From Saposhnikovia divaricata (lineage: Eukaryota > Streptophyta > Magnoliopsida > Apiales > Apiaceae), in the NCBI GenBank assembly GCA_036435485.1, contig CM071598.1, positions 40,686,501 through 40,750,500 of the forward strand: a stretch of 64,000 nucleotides of DNA, in the 5' to 3' direction. Both the position numbers and the translations under genes were made by a program. Under the pieces are notes generated by a model that ran no database searches, was not told where the DNA came from, and saw nothing but the letters and a program-made list of their open reading frames with translations. Positions 1 through 11,722 of this stretch are shown one piece after another; the first letter of the stretch is position 1, and each line of letters begins with the position of its first letter.

Positions 1-222
1 TAGCAGATCATGCTTGAGTCCTGGAACCAGAGCTACATTTGTGATGATGACACTTCCAAGATTGATATTGCCATATCCCAGAGTACGTCCTATGTTGCCA
101 TCTCCATAGGAAACTTTTGGGCTAGCCTTCTCCACATACTCTGATAGCAGGGCTTTATTTCCAGTCATGTGTCCTGAACATCCACTGTCAACAACTAGGG
201 TACTCTCCCTGATGCCCTGCAA
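1..222 (-). pseudogene. copia aspartic protease fragment
   Basis: Minus-strand translation of the first 220 bases gives LVVDSGCSGHMTG followed by a glycine-rich segment with VALVPGLKHDLL. DSG is the active-site triad of the copia retropepsin and the flanking residues are typical of plant elements. The protease lies in a different frame from the end of gag at 233. The domain continues off the left edge. Confidence 0.85.
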
Positions 223-232
223 TCACAAACAA

Positions 233-2430
233 TTACTGAAGATTAGATTTAAGGATCCAGACTTGCTTGGATCCTTTGGCTTTCTTAATTTTGTTAGCTT
301 TAGCAGCGGAATTTACATTATCAGAGTTTAAGCTAACTTTATCAGAGTTTACACTTGCAGAATTAACCTTAACCCATTTCAAATTGGGCTTAAGTTCATA
401 GTAGTTATGATAAATAGCATGATAATCCCTGCAAGTATAAATAGAATGCCAAGTACTTCCACAATGTTTGCATAAAGTCTGTGGTCTAGCTCTAACATTA
501 TCTTTCTTTACTTCAGACTTGGAAGGTAAAGAATTAATGTTTTTGTTCTTCCTGCAGAAACTAGCAAGATGGTTAGTGCTACCACAGTTATGACATGTCT
601 TTCTTGGAGCAAAAGTAGCAAGCATTGGATAATTACCTTGAGTAATGCCTACTTTACCATTTCTATTCTTCCTAGACACTTTCTATTTCTTGACAGATTT
701 TAAGTCCTTAAGCTTATGCTTGAGTTGTTTATCTGTCATTGAACCAATATTAACCTGTTTAACACTAGTTTTTACTGGTTCTTTCTTAACAGCTTCTTTT
801 TCAGCTTCAGACTTAGGTTCATTTATTCCATGAACAAATTTTGTAGATGGAAGATGTGTTCTAATTTTGACTTTGTTTTGAAACCTAAGTTCATCTCCCT
901 CACAGTAACCTAAACCAACTGTGTCTGACTGAAAAACCTCTTGAGTGTCTTTTCCAGAATGAGTCCAAGTTTTAATTATGTGATTTGCCTTCTCCAATTC
1001 AGATTCAAGTTGCTTATATTTTCCTAGCAAATCCTGTTCTAGATAAACAGCATCATCTCTTTCTTTCTGAACTTGTTGCATGTTTTCAAGTTTTTCTTCA
1101 ACAATTTTATTTCTCACTTTAAGTTCAGAATTTTCAGATTTGATTCTCTCATTCTCTAAAGTCTGATCCCTATAACTGATATGTAAAGCCTTGTTTTCAG
1201 AATCTTCAGATTCATTCTCAATAGAATCCATGAGAGCATAGTTAACATCCTCATCTGAGTCTGAAGTGTCTGCCCAGTCTCTGCCTTTTGTGAAGAGTGC
1301 TTTTTCAGTTTTACTCTTCTTGCACTCAGGAGCATAGTGACCCATCTCCTTACACTTGTAGCATTGAATCTCAGACTTGTCCTTCTTCCCAGACTTGGTA
1401 TCCTTTCTCTCAGACTTTCTGAAACTTTTTCTGTCTGAATTTGAATCTTTCTTAGAAAACCTTTTGCCCTTCTTGAAGTTATTGAAACCCATCTTCTTGA
1501 AGGTCTTCACCATCAAATCAGCCATTTGCAACATTTTTTCTTCATCATCCTCAGAGTCAGATGATTCATCAGTGTTTAAATCAACATCAGAGTTTGATGA
1601 CTCACTTTCAGAATGTATGACTAAAGCCTTTCCCTTAGCTTTCTTCCTTGATGCTTCCTTCTTCAAGGGTTTTTCTTCAACCTTAAGAGCAACAGACTTT
1701 GTCTTCTTACTTGATCTCCTGTTTCTCTACTTCAATTCCAATTCATGAGTTTTGAGCAGCCCATAGATTTCATCAATCTCAGTATCAGCAAGATCATAGT
1801 TATCTCTTATAGTAGTTGCCTTCACATCCCACTTTTCAGGTAAGGCAAGAAGAAATTTGAGATTTGAGTCTTCTAGATCATATTCTTTATTAACCAATGA
1901 CAAATCATTGAGCAGTTTACAGAATCCGTCAAATGTTTCTGTCATGGTTTCTTCAGATTTGGCCTCAAAGTGCTCATACTCCTGTGTGAGTATGTTTCCT
2001 ATATTCTTCTTGATAGCACCAGTTCCTTGACATCTAACCTCAAGAGCATCCCAAATTTCTTTGGCAGTAGTGCAGTTAATCACTTTATTAGACATAACAT
2101 TGTCTAAAGCACTATGAAGTAGATGCCTAACTTTTGCATCCTTAGCAATAGATGAAAGATCTTCAGGAGTCAGATCTTTCTTTTCCTTTGGAACTGTTTT
2201 AGCTTCTTGACCAGCAGTAGCAACAGATAGCTTTGTAGGTTTATGAGGACCTTCATAAATTCTGTCAAGATATTCTGGATCTGTAGCCTCCAGAAACATG
2301 GTCATCTTCACCTTCCAGATTGAATACTCTGCTGGCCTGAGAATAGGAACCCTGATTGTCTCATAACGATCACAGTAGTAGGTTGAGCCTTCTCAGAACT
2401 TGAACCTGTTGGAGGAGGTATCTCTGCCAT
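233..2430 (-). pseudogene. gag: Degenerate copia Gag (UBN2-type, with zinc knuckles)
   Basis: The likely start ATG is at 2430, but that frame is lost by a one-base shift around 2390. From about 2380 to 1727 the frame encodes a UBN2-type Gag region (AKEIWDALEVRCQGT). In-frame stops follow at 1727 and 683, and the last section ends at 233. A lysine- and serine-rich stretch leads to a CCHC knuckle (CYKCKEMGHYAPEC, near 1330). Two more Cys-rich knuckle-like motifs (CHNCGSTNHLASFC and CKHCGSTWHSIYTC) follow further on. Gag would form the particle and bind RNA. Three of the four sections share one reading frame, so point mutations rather than rearrangement broke it. Confidence 0.85.
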
Positions 2431-2444
2431 TGATTAACAGATTT

Positions 2445-2456
2445 GCTCTGATACCA
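2445..2456 (-). other. Primer binding site (initiator tRNA-Met)
   Basis: Minus-strand TGGTATCAGAGC matches the 3' end complement of plant initiator tRNA-Met, the usual primer of Ty1/copia elements. It sits two bases inside the LTR end, which fixes element orientation as minus. Confidence 0.85.
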
Positions 2457-2458
2457 AT

Positions 2459-2977
2459 TGTTAGGCCGAATACACAATTATAATCAAGATCGTATGAGAG
2501 ATTAACAATAAAATACGCGTTTAAACAATTAAAAATTGTTTTGAATTAATAACTCCTCTCTCAGTGATGTAGAATATCACAGAGAGTTGCTTAGGTTACA
2601 ATGAATAATGTTTTTCAAATAATCGATACCCTTCTAGGGTTAACCAAACTGTATTTATAAGATATACAGCTGGTATACAATCAATAATTGATACTCCTAT
2701 AAATTAGCTATACAATTGATATCAATTATGATTGCTACACGTCTCCTTAGTCAACTCAATCTCTTTGACAGCTATTCAATCTTCAAAGATATTGCTTCCA
2801 TAATAAATCTTCAAACACTGTTGACTAGTAGACGCTGCCTCCAGACAAAGTTTAACAAACTCTGTCGAGCTTCCATCTGTGAGCGTTTAACTAAACTCTG
2901 ACTGCTTCCAGCTAAACTCTGATTTATCACTGTAACACTTAAACACTGATTAATATTCACATCAATTATTTCTAACA
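2459..2977 (-). repeat. 5' LTR of the minus-strand copia element
   Basis: The 519-bp segment begins TGTTAG and ends CTAACA, a perfect 6-bp terminal inverted repeat with the canonical TG...CA ends. On the minus strand it is followed three bases later by the primer binding site. The partner LTR is outside the window, so insertion age cannot be estimated here. Confidence 0.85.
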
Positions 2978-3082
2978 TTAAAATTTATTGCATTAAAGTT
3001 TGAATTGTGGATTAAGTTTGGATTTGTGTAGGTTGGATTTTTTTTGTATGCATTAAAGTTTTTTATATGTATTGGATTTTAG

Positions 3083-4925
3083 ATGGAAGATTTTTGCGGT
3101 CCGGTTGATCCTTCTCTCCTTACCGACCAAGATAACCATATAAGTAGTAGAATATGGGTTGGTGATCATCGAGATAAACTTACAATCCGTCAAATTACCT
3201 CGTTGCTTAATCAATGGGAATTAGAGCCTTATCAAATTCATCTTTTACAACATTGGGGTTTTGGAATGTTTACCAACCCAAGAGCCGTTATGCAAAATGA
3301 TGTGTCTTTAATTACGTCATTAGTGAAGCGTTGGAGGTCGGAAACCAACACATTCCACTTTACTTTCGGGGAGATGACAGTGACACTTGAATATGTGTAC
3401 ATGTTGACGGGGCTTCCGGTTGTTGGAGAGGCGGTAACTTTGAGTGACACAATTAACGTAAAAAAATCTTTGGTTACGTGATTGGCCGGATCCAACACTT
3501 TCATTTGAGGAAAGGGAGAATGGTTTGGAGGGAGGTGGTGTGAAATTAAATTTTTTGAGGGAGAGATATCGTAAATGCCCAAACAAGGAGGATCGGGAGC
3601 TTCTAGAAATATATACACGGGGGTATGTGTTTTATTTGTGTGGGGCGATATTGTTCCCCACAAAATCAAACAATGTTTCTCATCCAAGATTAATTCCCTT
3701 GTTGATTGATACTTCTAAAATTTTTGGGTATGCTTGGGGTGCAGCAACACTTGCCTATCTATATAGGAATTTATTTGAGGCAAGTCATAAGGATTGCAAG
3801 TCCATTTCGGGATGCTTTACAATATTGATGCTTTGGGCACGTGAGAGGTTGCGCCCGGGACAACCTATGCTAGCATCTCAAACCGAGTATATATGGCCTA
3901 GGGCTTTGGCATGGGCGGTTGCTCCCGTTGGCCCAGGAAAATCTAAGTACTTCAATGTCCATCACAATATTAATGCATATCACGGGATGTTCGATAACTT
4001 TGATGCACAATGGGTTAAGTGGAGGCCATATGCTCGCTTCTATCGGCCTTTTGATCTTCAATTTCAGTGGGCCCTTATAGCCGGTTTAGCTCATGTGCCC
4101 CTTGTGTTTTTTGAAGATGTTGAACATCAACTTCCGGAAAGGGTGGGAAGACAGTTTGGTTTTTCATTAAGCATTCCGCCGTCGCCACCGGATGATATGT
4201 CAACTTTGCGGGTGAGATCTGAACATTCTTTTGTATATCAACATTATCTCAATTTTGCTCGATATGTAGTTGTTTGGAATGAATTTGTGAATAATGGTAT
4301 TGGTATTTTGGGACCACTTTTGAATGCCATATCTCTAGAGGTGTATATGGATTTGTACTATAATGTCACCAAATTAAAGATTTTTCCGCCTTCAAAACCA
4401 ACCAAGAATCTAAAAATATTCCAATAACCGAAAGACAAGTTCGACAATCCCAAGGCAATGGACTTGGTACGTATTTTTTATAACATGGAGTATGTTATTT
4501 GAGATAGTTTCGTTGAATATTCTTGTATTTATATTTATACTTTGTCCTTGCTTCATATGTATTGTAGATCATATGTACCGCGCGAGATATGAGTAGGCTT
4601 TGCTCTTATGATATGCCTGGGATTTTTCACGAGGAAATATTGCCAAACTTCGTGAATAAATTTGATGAATTAATGCTCGAGACATATGGCCCGACTTATG
4701 AAAGGCCCGATTTCAAGAGTTGTTTGCCTAAAAGAAAGGCAAAAAGACCCAAGAAATTAGTCTCGAGAAGGAAAATTATTTAGAGGGGTATGAACGCTAT
4801 GACCATCCTTATGATACTCAGAAAACTTTTATTGTTGGTCATAGTGCTCCAATTCTTAATCCTACTCAATTCGACGATGATCCTAGTGCACACTTCGAAG
4901 TGGAAGAGGTTCCAGTTGAGGTATA
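3083..4925 (+). pseudogene. Plant mobile domain (PMD, MAIN-like) protein, N-terminal part, frameshifted
   Basis: The start ATG is at 3083. The first frame (to 3481) carries the PMD core: LLQHWGFGMF, then NTFHFTFGEMTVTLEYVYML and TGLPVVGEAV. The reading then changes frame near a seven-A run at about 3460-3467 and continues to 4427 with the rest of the PMD fold (tryptophan-rich, VFFEDVEHQLPERVGRQFG near 4110-4160). A GTACGT...TGTAG intron probably spans 4470-4567. A short exon (4589-4783) follows, then another shifted piece to about 4919. PMD proteins act in gene and transposon silencing (MAIN, MAIL1) but are also carried by plant transposons. The Ulp1 continuation and adjacent transposase argue for a transposon-borne copy. 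The A-run shift could be a sequencing error. Confidence 0.7.
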
Positions 4926-5007
4926 ATTTCTAATTTGTAATTTCACAATGCCACTTTGTCAATTATTATGTCATTAATATCTCATTTGTTCACTATGTTC
5001 ATTTTAG

Positions 5008-5981
5008 GGTTTATTAACAAATCCAAGGGACATGGTTGGTCCTAGTGCTCGATTTGATAAAGGATCCCTTATAAAGCCGATCAAGATAAATAAAGTGGAT
5101 TGGTTCAATGAAAATTGGCGGGAATGTGATAAGCCTATTAATCTTCCGCGTAATTGTAGTTCAAAATCGATTATTTTTTTGAAACCGGGCAATGAAGTGG
5201 AGGATACTATAGTCGATTGCTATACTGTATTGCTTGAAAAAAGAGAAAGAACCCTCTTTGGTCATCAAATTGGTGCCGTCAAATATTACTTCATGTCTCT
5301 GTGGTTCTTCCAAATAATGGGGGCTCATCATTGCAAACCTATGAAGAAGAATCCCACAAAAAGGAAATCTATTGAATGGACGGCCATTGATACGGACTTT
5401 AGAGCATATGGCATAAAGGAAGGGGGAAATGGTAACCAATTTCGACTATATTATCATGCCGGTTGCAACGAGCGGTCATTGGATCCTATTCTTGTGGTCA
5501 ATGACCACTTTTAGAGTATCTTTGTTTGATCCTCTAAGGGACGATACTAAGCACATGAAATTAAAAGAGCTATACAAGACGGAGTTCTACATTGTGGTAT
5601 ATTTTATCTTCCTTTTTTTTAATTTCTAGTAGTCCATGTTTGTTTGATACATTACTAAGACAATTCATGTTTGTTTGATAGGAAAAATTGGTCCCTCTCA
5701 TGTTGCATCGGTTGGATCCTACAAAATTTGAACATGTCGTATTCCCTGATGTTGAAAACGTCTATGAACGACCTAGGCAAACCAATGGGGTTGATTGTGG
5801 AGTTTTTGTTATGAAATATATAGATTGTATATTGACTTGCAATACCCAAGCTTGGTGTGGTGTCCAATGGGATGAAGATGTGATTGAAACATTCCGACGG
5901 CGTATTGGTTGGGAGCTCCATAAAGACGAAGCTCGGCATTTGTCTTTGTATTCCCACGATTGTAGACTATCGGGATTGTAG
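5008..5981 (+). pseudogene. Ulp1-like C48 cysteine protease domain (C-terminal part of the PMD gene)
   Basis: After a probable intron (about 4920-5007) the frame 5008-5514 gives the N-terminal part of the protease domain. The active-site pieces are visible: SGHW near 5470 (His), LFDPLRDD near 5525 (Asp) and, after an intron at about 5596-5681, RQTNGVDCGVFVMKYID near 5775 (Gln and catalytic Cys). The His segment is one base out of frame with what precedes it, and translation jumps frame again around WILF, so the domain is frameshifted. The family removes SUMO-like modifiers; PMD-Ulp1 fusions are mostly seen in plant transposons. The stop follows SGL at 5979-5981. Confidence 0.75.
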
Positions 5982-6229
5982 GTTACTAGTTTGTTTTTGG
6001 AAATTTTAGAGAATGTAAGTTACTAGTTTGTTTTGGAAATTGTAAGTTACTAGTTTGTTTGATTTTGAATTGTAAGTTAGAGATTTTTATAGATTGTTGA
6101 ATTGTTGAAAGTTTTATAGATTGTTTTTAGAGATTGTGTTTCAAATGTTGAAATTTTTAGGGATTGTTTTTAGAGATTGTGTTTGAAATGTTTTTAGAGA
6201 TTGTTTGGAATACTATACAGGGGGTGTTG

Positions 6230-6420
6230 CAAAAACAGGAGAAACAGGGCAAAAGAGCCCTGTACTTACGCTCTATAATATAGCGGAAGGGTTAAAAAAA
6301 ACAGGGGAAACGCGCTGAAGAGCCCTGTACATACGCTTTATAATATAGCGTAATTGTTAAAAAAACCAGGGGAAGCGCGCTGTTTTTCAACACTTACGCT
6401 CTATTATAGAGCGTAATTAC
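6230..6420. repeat. 64-bp tandem repeat with palindromic ACGCT...AGCGT core (left of the transposase)
   Basis: Three units begin near 6245, 6309 and 6372. The first two carry AAGAGCCCTGTACWTACGCT, and each ends in a palindrome: imperfect at about 6268 and 6332, and near-perfect at 6394-6416 (ACGCTCTATTATAGAGCGT). The last palindrome recurs exactly at 9460-9478 on the other side of the transposase. Runs of A and C-A-G-G-rich spacers separate the units. Confidence 0.8.
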
Positions 6421-6632
6421 AGAATTTTTTTTTTTTTTGCTCTGTTTTTTTCTTTTTCCCTATACCAAATTCAAGCACAAAATTTCTACTAAAATCAAAA
6501 GCACCAAATTCCAAATTGAAAATTGCTAACCAGATCAACAAAATCAATACCAAATTCACTCAAAAGTAAAATCAAAAGCAACAAATTGAAAATTGCTAAC
6601 CAAATCAACAAAATCAAAAATAAAATCATGAA

Positions 6633-9088
6633 TTACATTTCCTTGGTTTTTTTGAGTTTGACTTTTCGGGAATCGACTCTCCTAATTTTTTTTGGACAAT
6701 TTCGTGAATCATGTTTAGCATCAAGTTCTTTGCAACAATTACATTTCCTTGGTTTTTTTGAGTTGGACATTTCAATGCCACTCTTCACTCTTTCCCTCTT
6801 GCGACCTTTAGTGGTGGAAATTATAGGGTCTTCCAAATTTTCAAAATCTTCACCTCCACGTTCATCCTCACATGATGGAGTTTTTTCATAGAAGGCTTAT
6901 CTATAGGAAAATTTTCCACAACTTCCACCTCTTTTTTAATCAATCCCATGACATATTTAAATCTTGGAATCGAAAAATTTCCACAAGCCGCTAAATCTTG
7001 AAAGGTTTTGCACAAAGTTGTATATCGGGCGGGTTGTGATTGAAGAATATTGCCAATGATAGGACGTTTATAAGATATAGACCCAGCAATTTTATTTGCT
7101 CCAATTGTCCATCTTAAGTTAATTAAATAGTTAGGGATCTCCGTCCATTGCATCATATTCAAGTATCGAATAACATGACGACAAATCATTCCCGAACTTT
7201 CAAATTTCCGACAAATATAATTTATCATATCATTGGTCACGGTTATTTGATACACTTTTCTATTTTCCTCCGCCATCGTGGTCTTATATGCTTCGTACAC
7301 CTTAAATAGCATAGTACTCATGGAATCTCTCTCATTCACAACATAGGCTCCACTTTGTTTAAGTTCATGTTGAAAACGTCTAAACATTTCCTTTGTATAA
7401 ATAGATGCCGCATGATTCTCCAATGAGGAGGATGTTATTCTTGACCTTTCCTTTTCCTTTGTTTCATAGTCCGCTTCTTTCTCACGAAGATATTGTTTCT
7501 CCAATGCTTTTTGTGAATTCTCTATAAACTCTTTCAAACCGGTTCTAGCATTTACATACTCGTCAAAAAATGCATTCATTGACTCACTTCTCGAGGTAGT
7601 GGTTATCCCGGTAGTGAAATGAAGTTTAGTGTACACACGAACCCACTTATGTCGAACGGAATACATTTCTTGCAACCAACCATGATCAACCAAGTTATAT
7701 TTTTCAACCAAATCATTCCACCTATCTTCAAATTGTTCAACCGTCATTGACTTGTACAAACATAAGTTGAAATCTTTTTTGAAATGTGGCTCATATGCGT
7801 ACAAACCGAATAACTTCTCCCCAAATTTGGTACTTATATGCCAAGTACAATAAAGATGGTTCGTGTTTGGTAAAACTTCGGCAATTGCATTTCCAAGTGC
7901 AATGTCTTGATCGGTGATGATGGAGATTGGAGGGTTGTTTCCTATAGCTTCCAACCAATTCTTCAAAACCCATATATAAGAACTTTCTTTCTCATCTCTT
8001 ATTAGTGCAAAACCAAACAATATGGATTGGTAGTGGTGGTTCACCCCCGTATTATGTACAAATGGCATACTATACCTATTTGTGCGGTATGTGGAGTCAA
8101 ATACTACCACGTCTCCAAAAATTTTATATGCATTTAATGATCTTGGATCAACCCACAACATGGAACGCACCCGATTATCCTCATCAACATCTACTCAACA
8201 TCTACTCGATAGAAAAATTCCCCAAAACTATTACATTTCAATTCTTGGAGTAATGTCAAACCTTCTTTGGCATAACTCGAATCAAATACATGATGTCTAA
8301 TATCACGCAAAACATTCCGAATGTCTTGACTAGTAAATCCAATATTCTCTAAGCTTCCCGTAAGCTCACCCATTACATTCAAAGATTGTTGAGGCCCAAT
8401 ACCCGTCTTACTCAAAATTATAATCAATTCTCGCATGATGGGTGTTATGTTTCTTGGCCTTTGCATGAAATGTACCTTACTAGGTGAAACCATCTCATGA
8501 TTGTGTACCAAACGAACCAATGTTACCTCCCACTTATTTGATTTCTCTCTATGAACAACATATATTTGCGCCTTACATTTTGTTCTACCAAGAGAATCTC
8601 CTTTTCTCTTTTTTTTCGGAACTTCATCTTCATCATCCGAAGATTTTGAGGCTAATCCCCCCACCCTTTCGACATATATACAAACGCGAACAAATCTTTT
8701 TATTTTTTAAACGTTTATGTGTAGTTCTAATTATTACTTCAAAACTAATACGCCTACCATAATCTCTATAGAACCTCTCCGCTTCATCTAAACTATCGAA
8801 TAATTGACCAACACATGGGCAAACATCATTCAAATCATCCAAAGAAACACCATTCTCAACATCTTCAACATCATCACCATCATCAACATCATCACCATCA
8901 TCAACAACATCATATACAACATCACCATCACCATCATCATTCTTAACATCGTCATTATTATCATCATCAAGATCTATTATTTTAGGTGTGTGTGGACTTT
9001 CATTAACATCTTCATTTTCTACCTCAATCTCAATCTTACTAGGTGTCTTATTAGGAGATTTTAACTTTGAAAAAATGAAAGAAGCCAT
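6633..9088 (-). pseudogene. FAR1-related / MULE-type transposase, frameshifted
   Basis: The start ATG is at 9088. An Asp/Asn-rich acidic stretch (9000-8840) precedes the FAR1 DNA-binding domain (FDSLDEAERFYRDYGRR, then YICRKGG). The frame is lost near 8650 and resumes to 8191. An 11-bp tandem duplication at 8189-8211 shifts the frame again. The MULE transposase domain follows (8170-6821) with FDSTYRTNRY and IITDQDIAL for the first two catalytic Asp residues and a CTWH motif. A SWIM zinc finger (CRKFESSGMICRH) is near 7190. After a further shift there is a C-terminal CCHC-like knuckle (CNCCKELDAKHDSRNC, about 6690-6740). The enzyme would cut and insert Mutator-like DNA. The layout also fits domesticated FAR1-related factors, but the breaks and palindromes favour a dead transposon gene. 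Confidence 0.85.
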
Positions 9089-9437
9089 GGGTTAAATAGA
9101 GAGCTAACCTTAAATTCCAAGCTCAATCTTCAAAAATCTTAATTTGGGATTGGTACTCCAAGCTCAATCTTCAAAATCTTCAAAATCTTCAAATTTGGGT
9201 AAGATTTGACAAATAAACTAAGATTGGTAACGTAGAAATAGGTATAGATTGGTGTAGATTAAGTTTGTGATGGTGTAAAATATATTTCCAAATGATTTAA
9301 GATTGGGTATAAACTCAAGAACACTCTTGAAATGATATTACAAAACATGAAGGGCTGTTTGAGCTGAAATTGGTGTAGTTCTCGGCTAAGACATGTAATA
9401 GAGCAGAACAGATTAAAGGTAAAATGGGAATATTTGG

Positions 9438-9502
9438 TACGCTATATTATATAGCGTATTACGCTCTATTATAGAGCGTATACGCTATATTATATAGCGT
9501 AA
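9438..9502. repeat. Three back-to-back 21-22-bp palindromes (right of the transposase)
   Basis: Three contiguous palindromes run ACGCTATATTATATAGCGT, ACGCTCTATTATAGAGCGT, ACGCTATATTATATAGCGT with one or two bases between them. The middle one is identical to the palindrome at 6394-6416. They stand about 350 bp upstream of the transposase start and may be terminal or regulatory sequence of that element. Confidence 0.85.
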
Positions 9503-9559
9503 CTTTTGTTCATCCTGACCGTTGACTGGATTTTTTAATGGTATAAGATGGGTTGGTTG

Positions 9560-11722
9560 GATATATTAAAATATCCAATTGTGGCTGGTGACCAGTTTCC
9601 ACACACACATATATATATTTATATATATATTATGGTGATATAAAACTTGTTGGGCATTTTTGGCTCATTCTTGCTATTTTAAATATTCTAAAACAGCGGC
9701 GTCCGGAGCGGGTACTAGTATGACGAACCGAGATAAAAGAAAGGGGAAAAGCAAATAATTCAGCGCATTAGCCTTATAGTATCTGAGGAGGGTGCAAGCT
9801 GGGAAGATGTTTGTAAAATGTTTTATTATCTAGTACTTTGGAGTTGTAATAGTATTTCAGAGATTCTGGGAAGTGAACTTGATATGTAATAACTTTTGGA
9901 ATTATTAAGTACTTGTTCTAAGACTATAACCCGTGGAGTAATTGTGGAGTTTATTTCGAATATTGTTGTAGATTATATTGTGAGCAGGTGATTGAATATT
10001 CCACAAGAGATGTGACGACCTGGATTTCTGGTAATGGATTAGGGGGAGTTACAGGTCCAGTCTAATTTACCGGCCTAGATCGAAATGTTGTGTAGCTGTA
10101 ACTACATTGCAAATAAATCACTTATAGTAATTTGGTTTCTTGTCAACTTATAGGGGTGTAATTCTGCTTAAGAGGAATCAAGAGCCTGATCTTATATAGG
10201 CATTAACCCCTTTCAAAAAGGCCATTTGAGGAAAACTACATTATACTTTTAAATGTATGAACAATGATACAATATATAATTTAGTGATCTTGCATGTAAG
10301 TTATGAATGATAACATTAGCAACCTTTGTAAAAAAAAGCCATTTTTCTATAGACACGTATAATAATGTAAACAATTCGGTGTAATGTGGTAAGGATTGAA
10401 TCCTACAGTTCAGTAAGTCACATAATTATTGAAGTTAGCCACTGAATATTGGGAAGTAACCTTGGGAGGATTTGGAATGGGGATGATGAAAACCTAAATC
10501 GTTTTCAATTATATTTTTGTCAAAATTGTTTTTCTGTTGATTTTATTGGATAATTGAAATACAAAACATATGATACATGTATATAATCGAAATAAAAAAA
10601 ATAATCTATCCAAGTATCGTCTGTCATTTAGTAAAAAGATACAAAGTAGTACCTTAATCGAAATTGATATGATTTAAGCGGAAGGAGAATTAAAGCAAAC
10701 ACTTAGTTCATCAAACTGTTATGTGGATTTATAGAAAATATTATTTACGGTTAGTAGTGACTTTTTAAAATTAAAAACCATGTGATATACGAATTTATTA
10801 AATCAAGATATTACTATATTTAAATTTAATTTAACCGCGATTAGTAAATTAGAATAAGCATAATAAATAATAAAAGTTTTGTATATGATTCATTGATTGA
10901 AAATTTAGAAGTGAATTATGATTGTCTATATAATAATTCTATTTTTTGATTGGTAATTTCTTCACCAACCAATAATAATACTCTTCTAGCGTATATTTAA
11001 TAATTTAAATAATTAAAATACATGTAGTGTTGGTCTATATACATTTATTAATTAATTTTATTAACAAATTATGAATAAAAATAATTTTGAGCTTTTGAAA
11101 AAAGTCGAATATTTAAAGGTATTGATTTTATCCAAGTTCTTTAAAATTTGATTTCAAATCCAATTTTTTCAGATTTTTAGTTGAGTTAGATAAAAATTGT
11201 TTAAAATTGGTTATAATTGTATAATATATATTATGGAAATCAATTTGTAATGTATGATAATATGATTTTAATTGACTTTATATTAAAAGAGTGGTTGATT
11301 AATGAATGAGTTGTTATGAAATTTAAGTTAAAATATATAATAGTATATATCGTGATTGATTTCAAATTAAAACAATGATTTTTTAGTAATTTTTTTATTT
11401 AAAAAATATGTATTTATGGATATGTTAAAATAAAATTATTATTGTATTTAAATTAGAAGTGTTAACTAACCATGGTTAATGAGGTATGGTGAGAATGTAA
11501 ATAACGAAAATTCATAATATAACATAATTGGTCTAAATTTTAGAAATCAGCTCTGATTGGTTCTAAAATAATTCATAATTTTCTAATTGGTTAACTGCGC
11601 ATGGGTAGACTCGGGTATTATAATAAATGACTTATTTAAATATTTATATATTTAAAGTAGAATTTTATCATAAAATATAATTTTGAATTTATGTCAATTT
11701 TAAAATTAATATTAATTATATA
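9560..11722. other. AT-rich intergenic DNA without a recognised gene
   Basis: There is no ORF of note on either strand, only AT-rich sequence with short TA runs near 9605-9650. I see no structural RNA or clear element ends. Confidence 0.7.

Larger units (their letters stand above)
1..2977 (-). mobile_element. Ty1/copia LTR retrotransposon, 5' part (runs off the window)
   Basis: Read on the minus strand the order is LTR (2977-2459), initiator-Met tRNA primer binding site, gag with zinc knuckles, and the start of an aspartic protease at the window edge. The rest of pol and the other LTR lie left of position 1. The coding part is broken by a frameshift near the gag start and by in-frame stops, so this copy is dead. 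The LTR edge at 2977 lies about 100 bp upstream of the plant-mobile-domain gene, so the insertion may have cut or displaced the 5' side of that unit. Confidence 0.9.
2978..9560. mobile_element. Possible Mutator-like composite: PMD-Ulp1 gene plus FAR1/MULE transposase
   Basis: Two convergent broken genes lie together: a plant-mobile-domain/Ulp1 protease gene (+) and a FAR1-MULE transposase (-). Mutator-like elements that carry Ulp1-like protease genes (Kaonashi type) are known from plants, so a single element is plausible. I could not find a clean terminal inverted repeat or target duplication around the pair. The only shared flanking motifs are short palindromes at 6.27-6.42 and 9.44-9.50 kb, which bracket the transposase alone. 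The limits given are therefore the limits of the block between the copia LTR and the last palindrome, not proven ends. Confidence 0.4.

Noticed and set aside
8804..9064. Plus-strand ORF rich in Ile and Asn
   Set aside because: It is the antisense of the Asp-rich coding repeat of the FAR1-type transposase.
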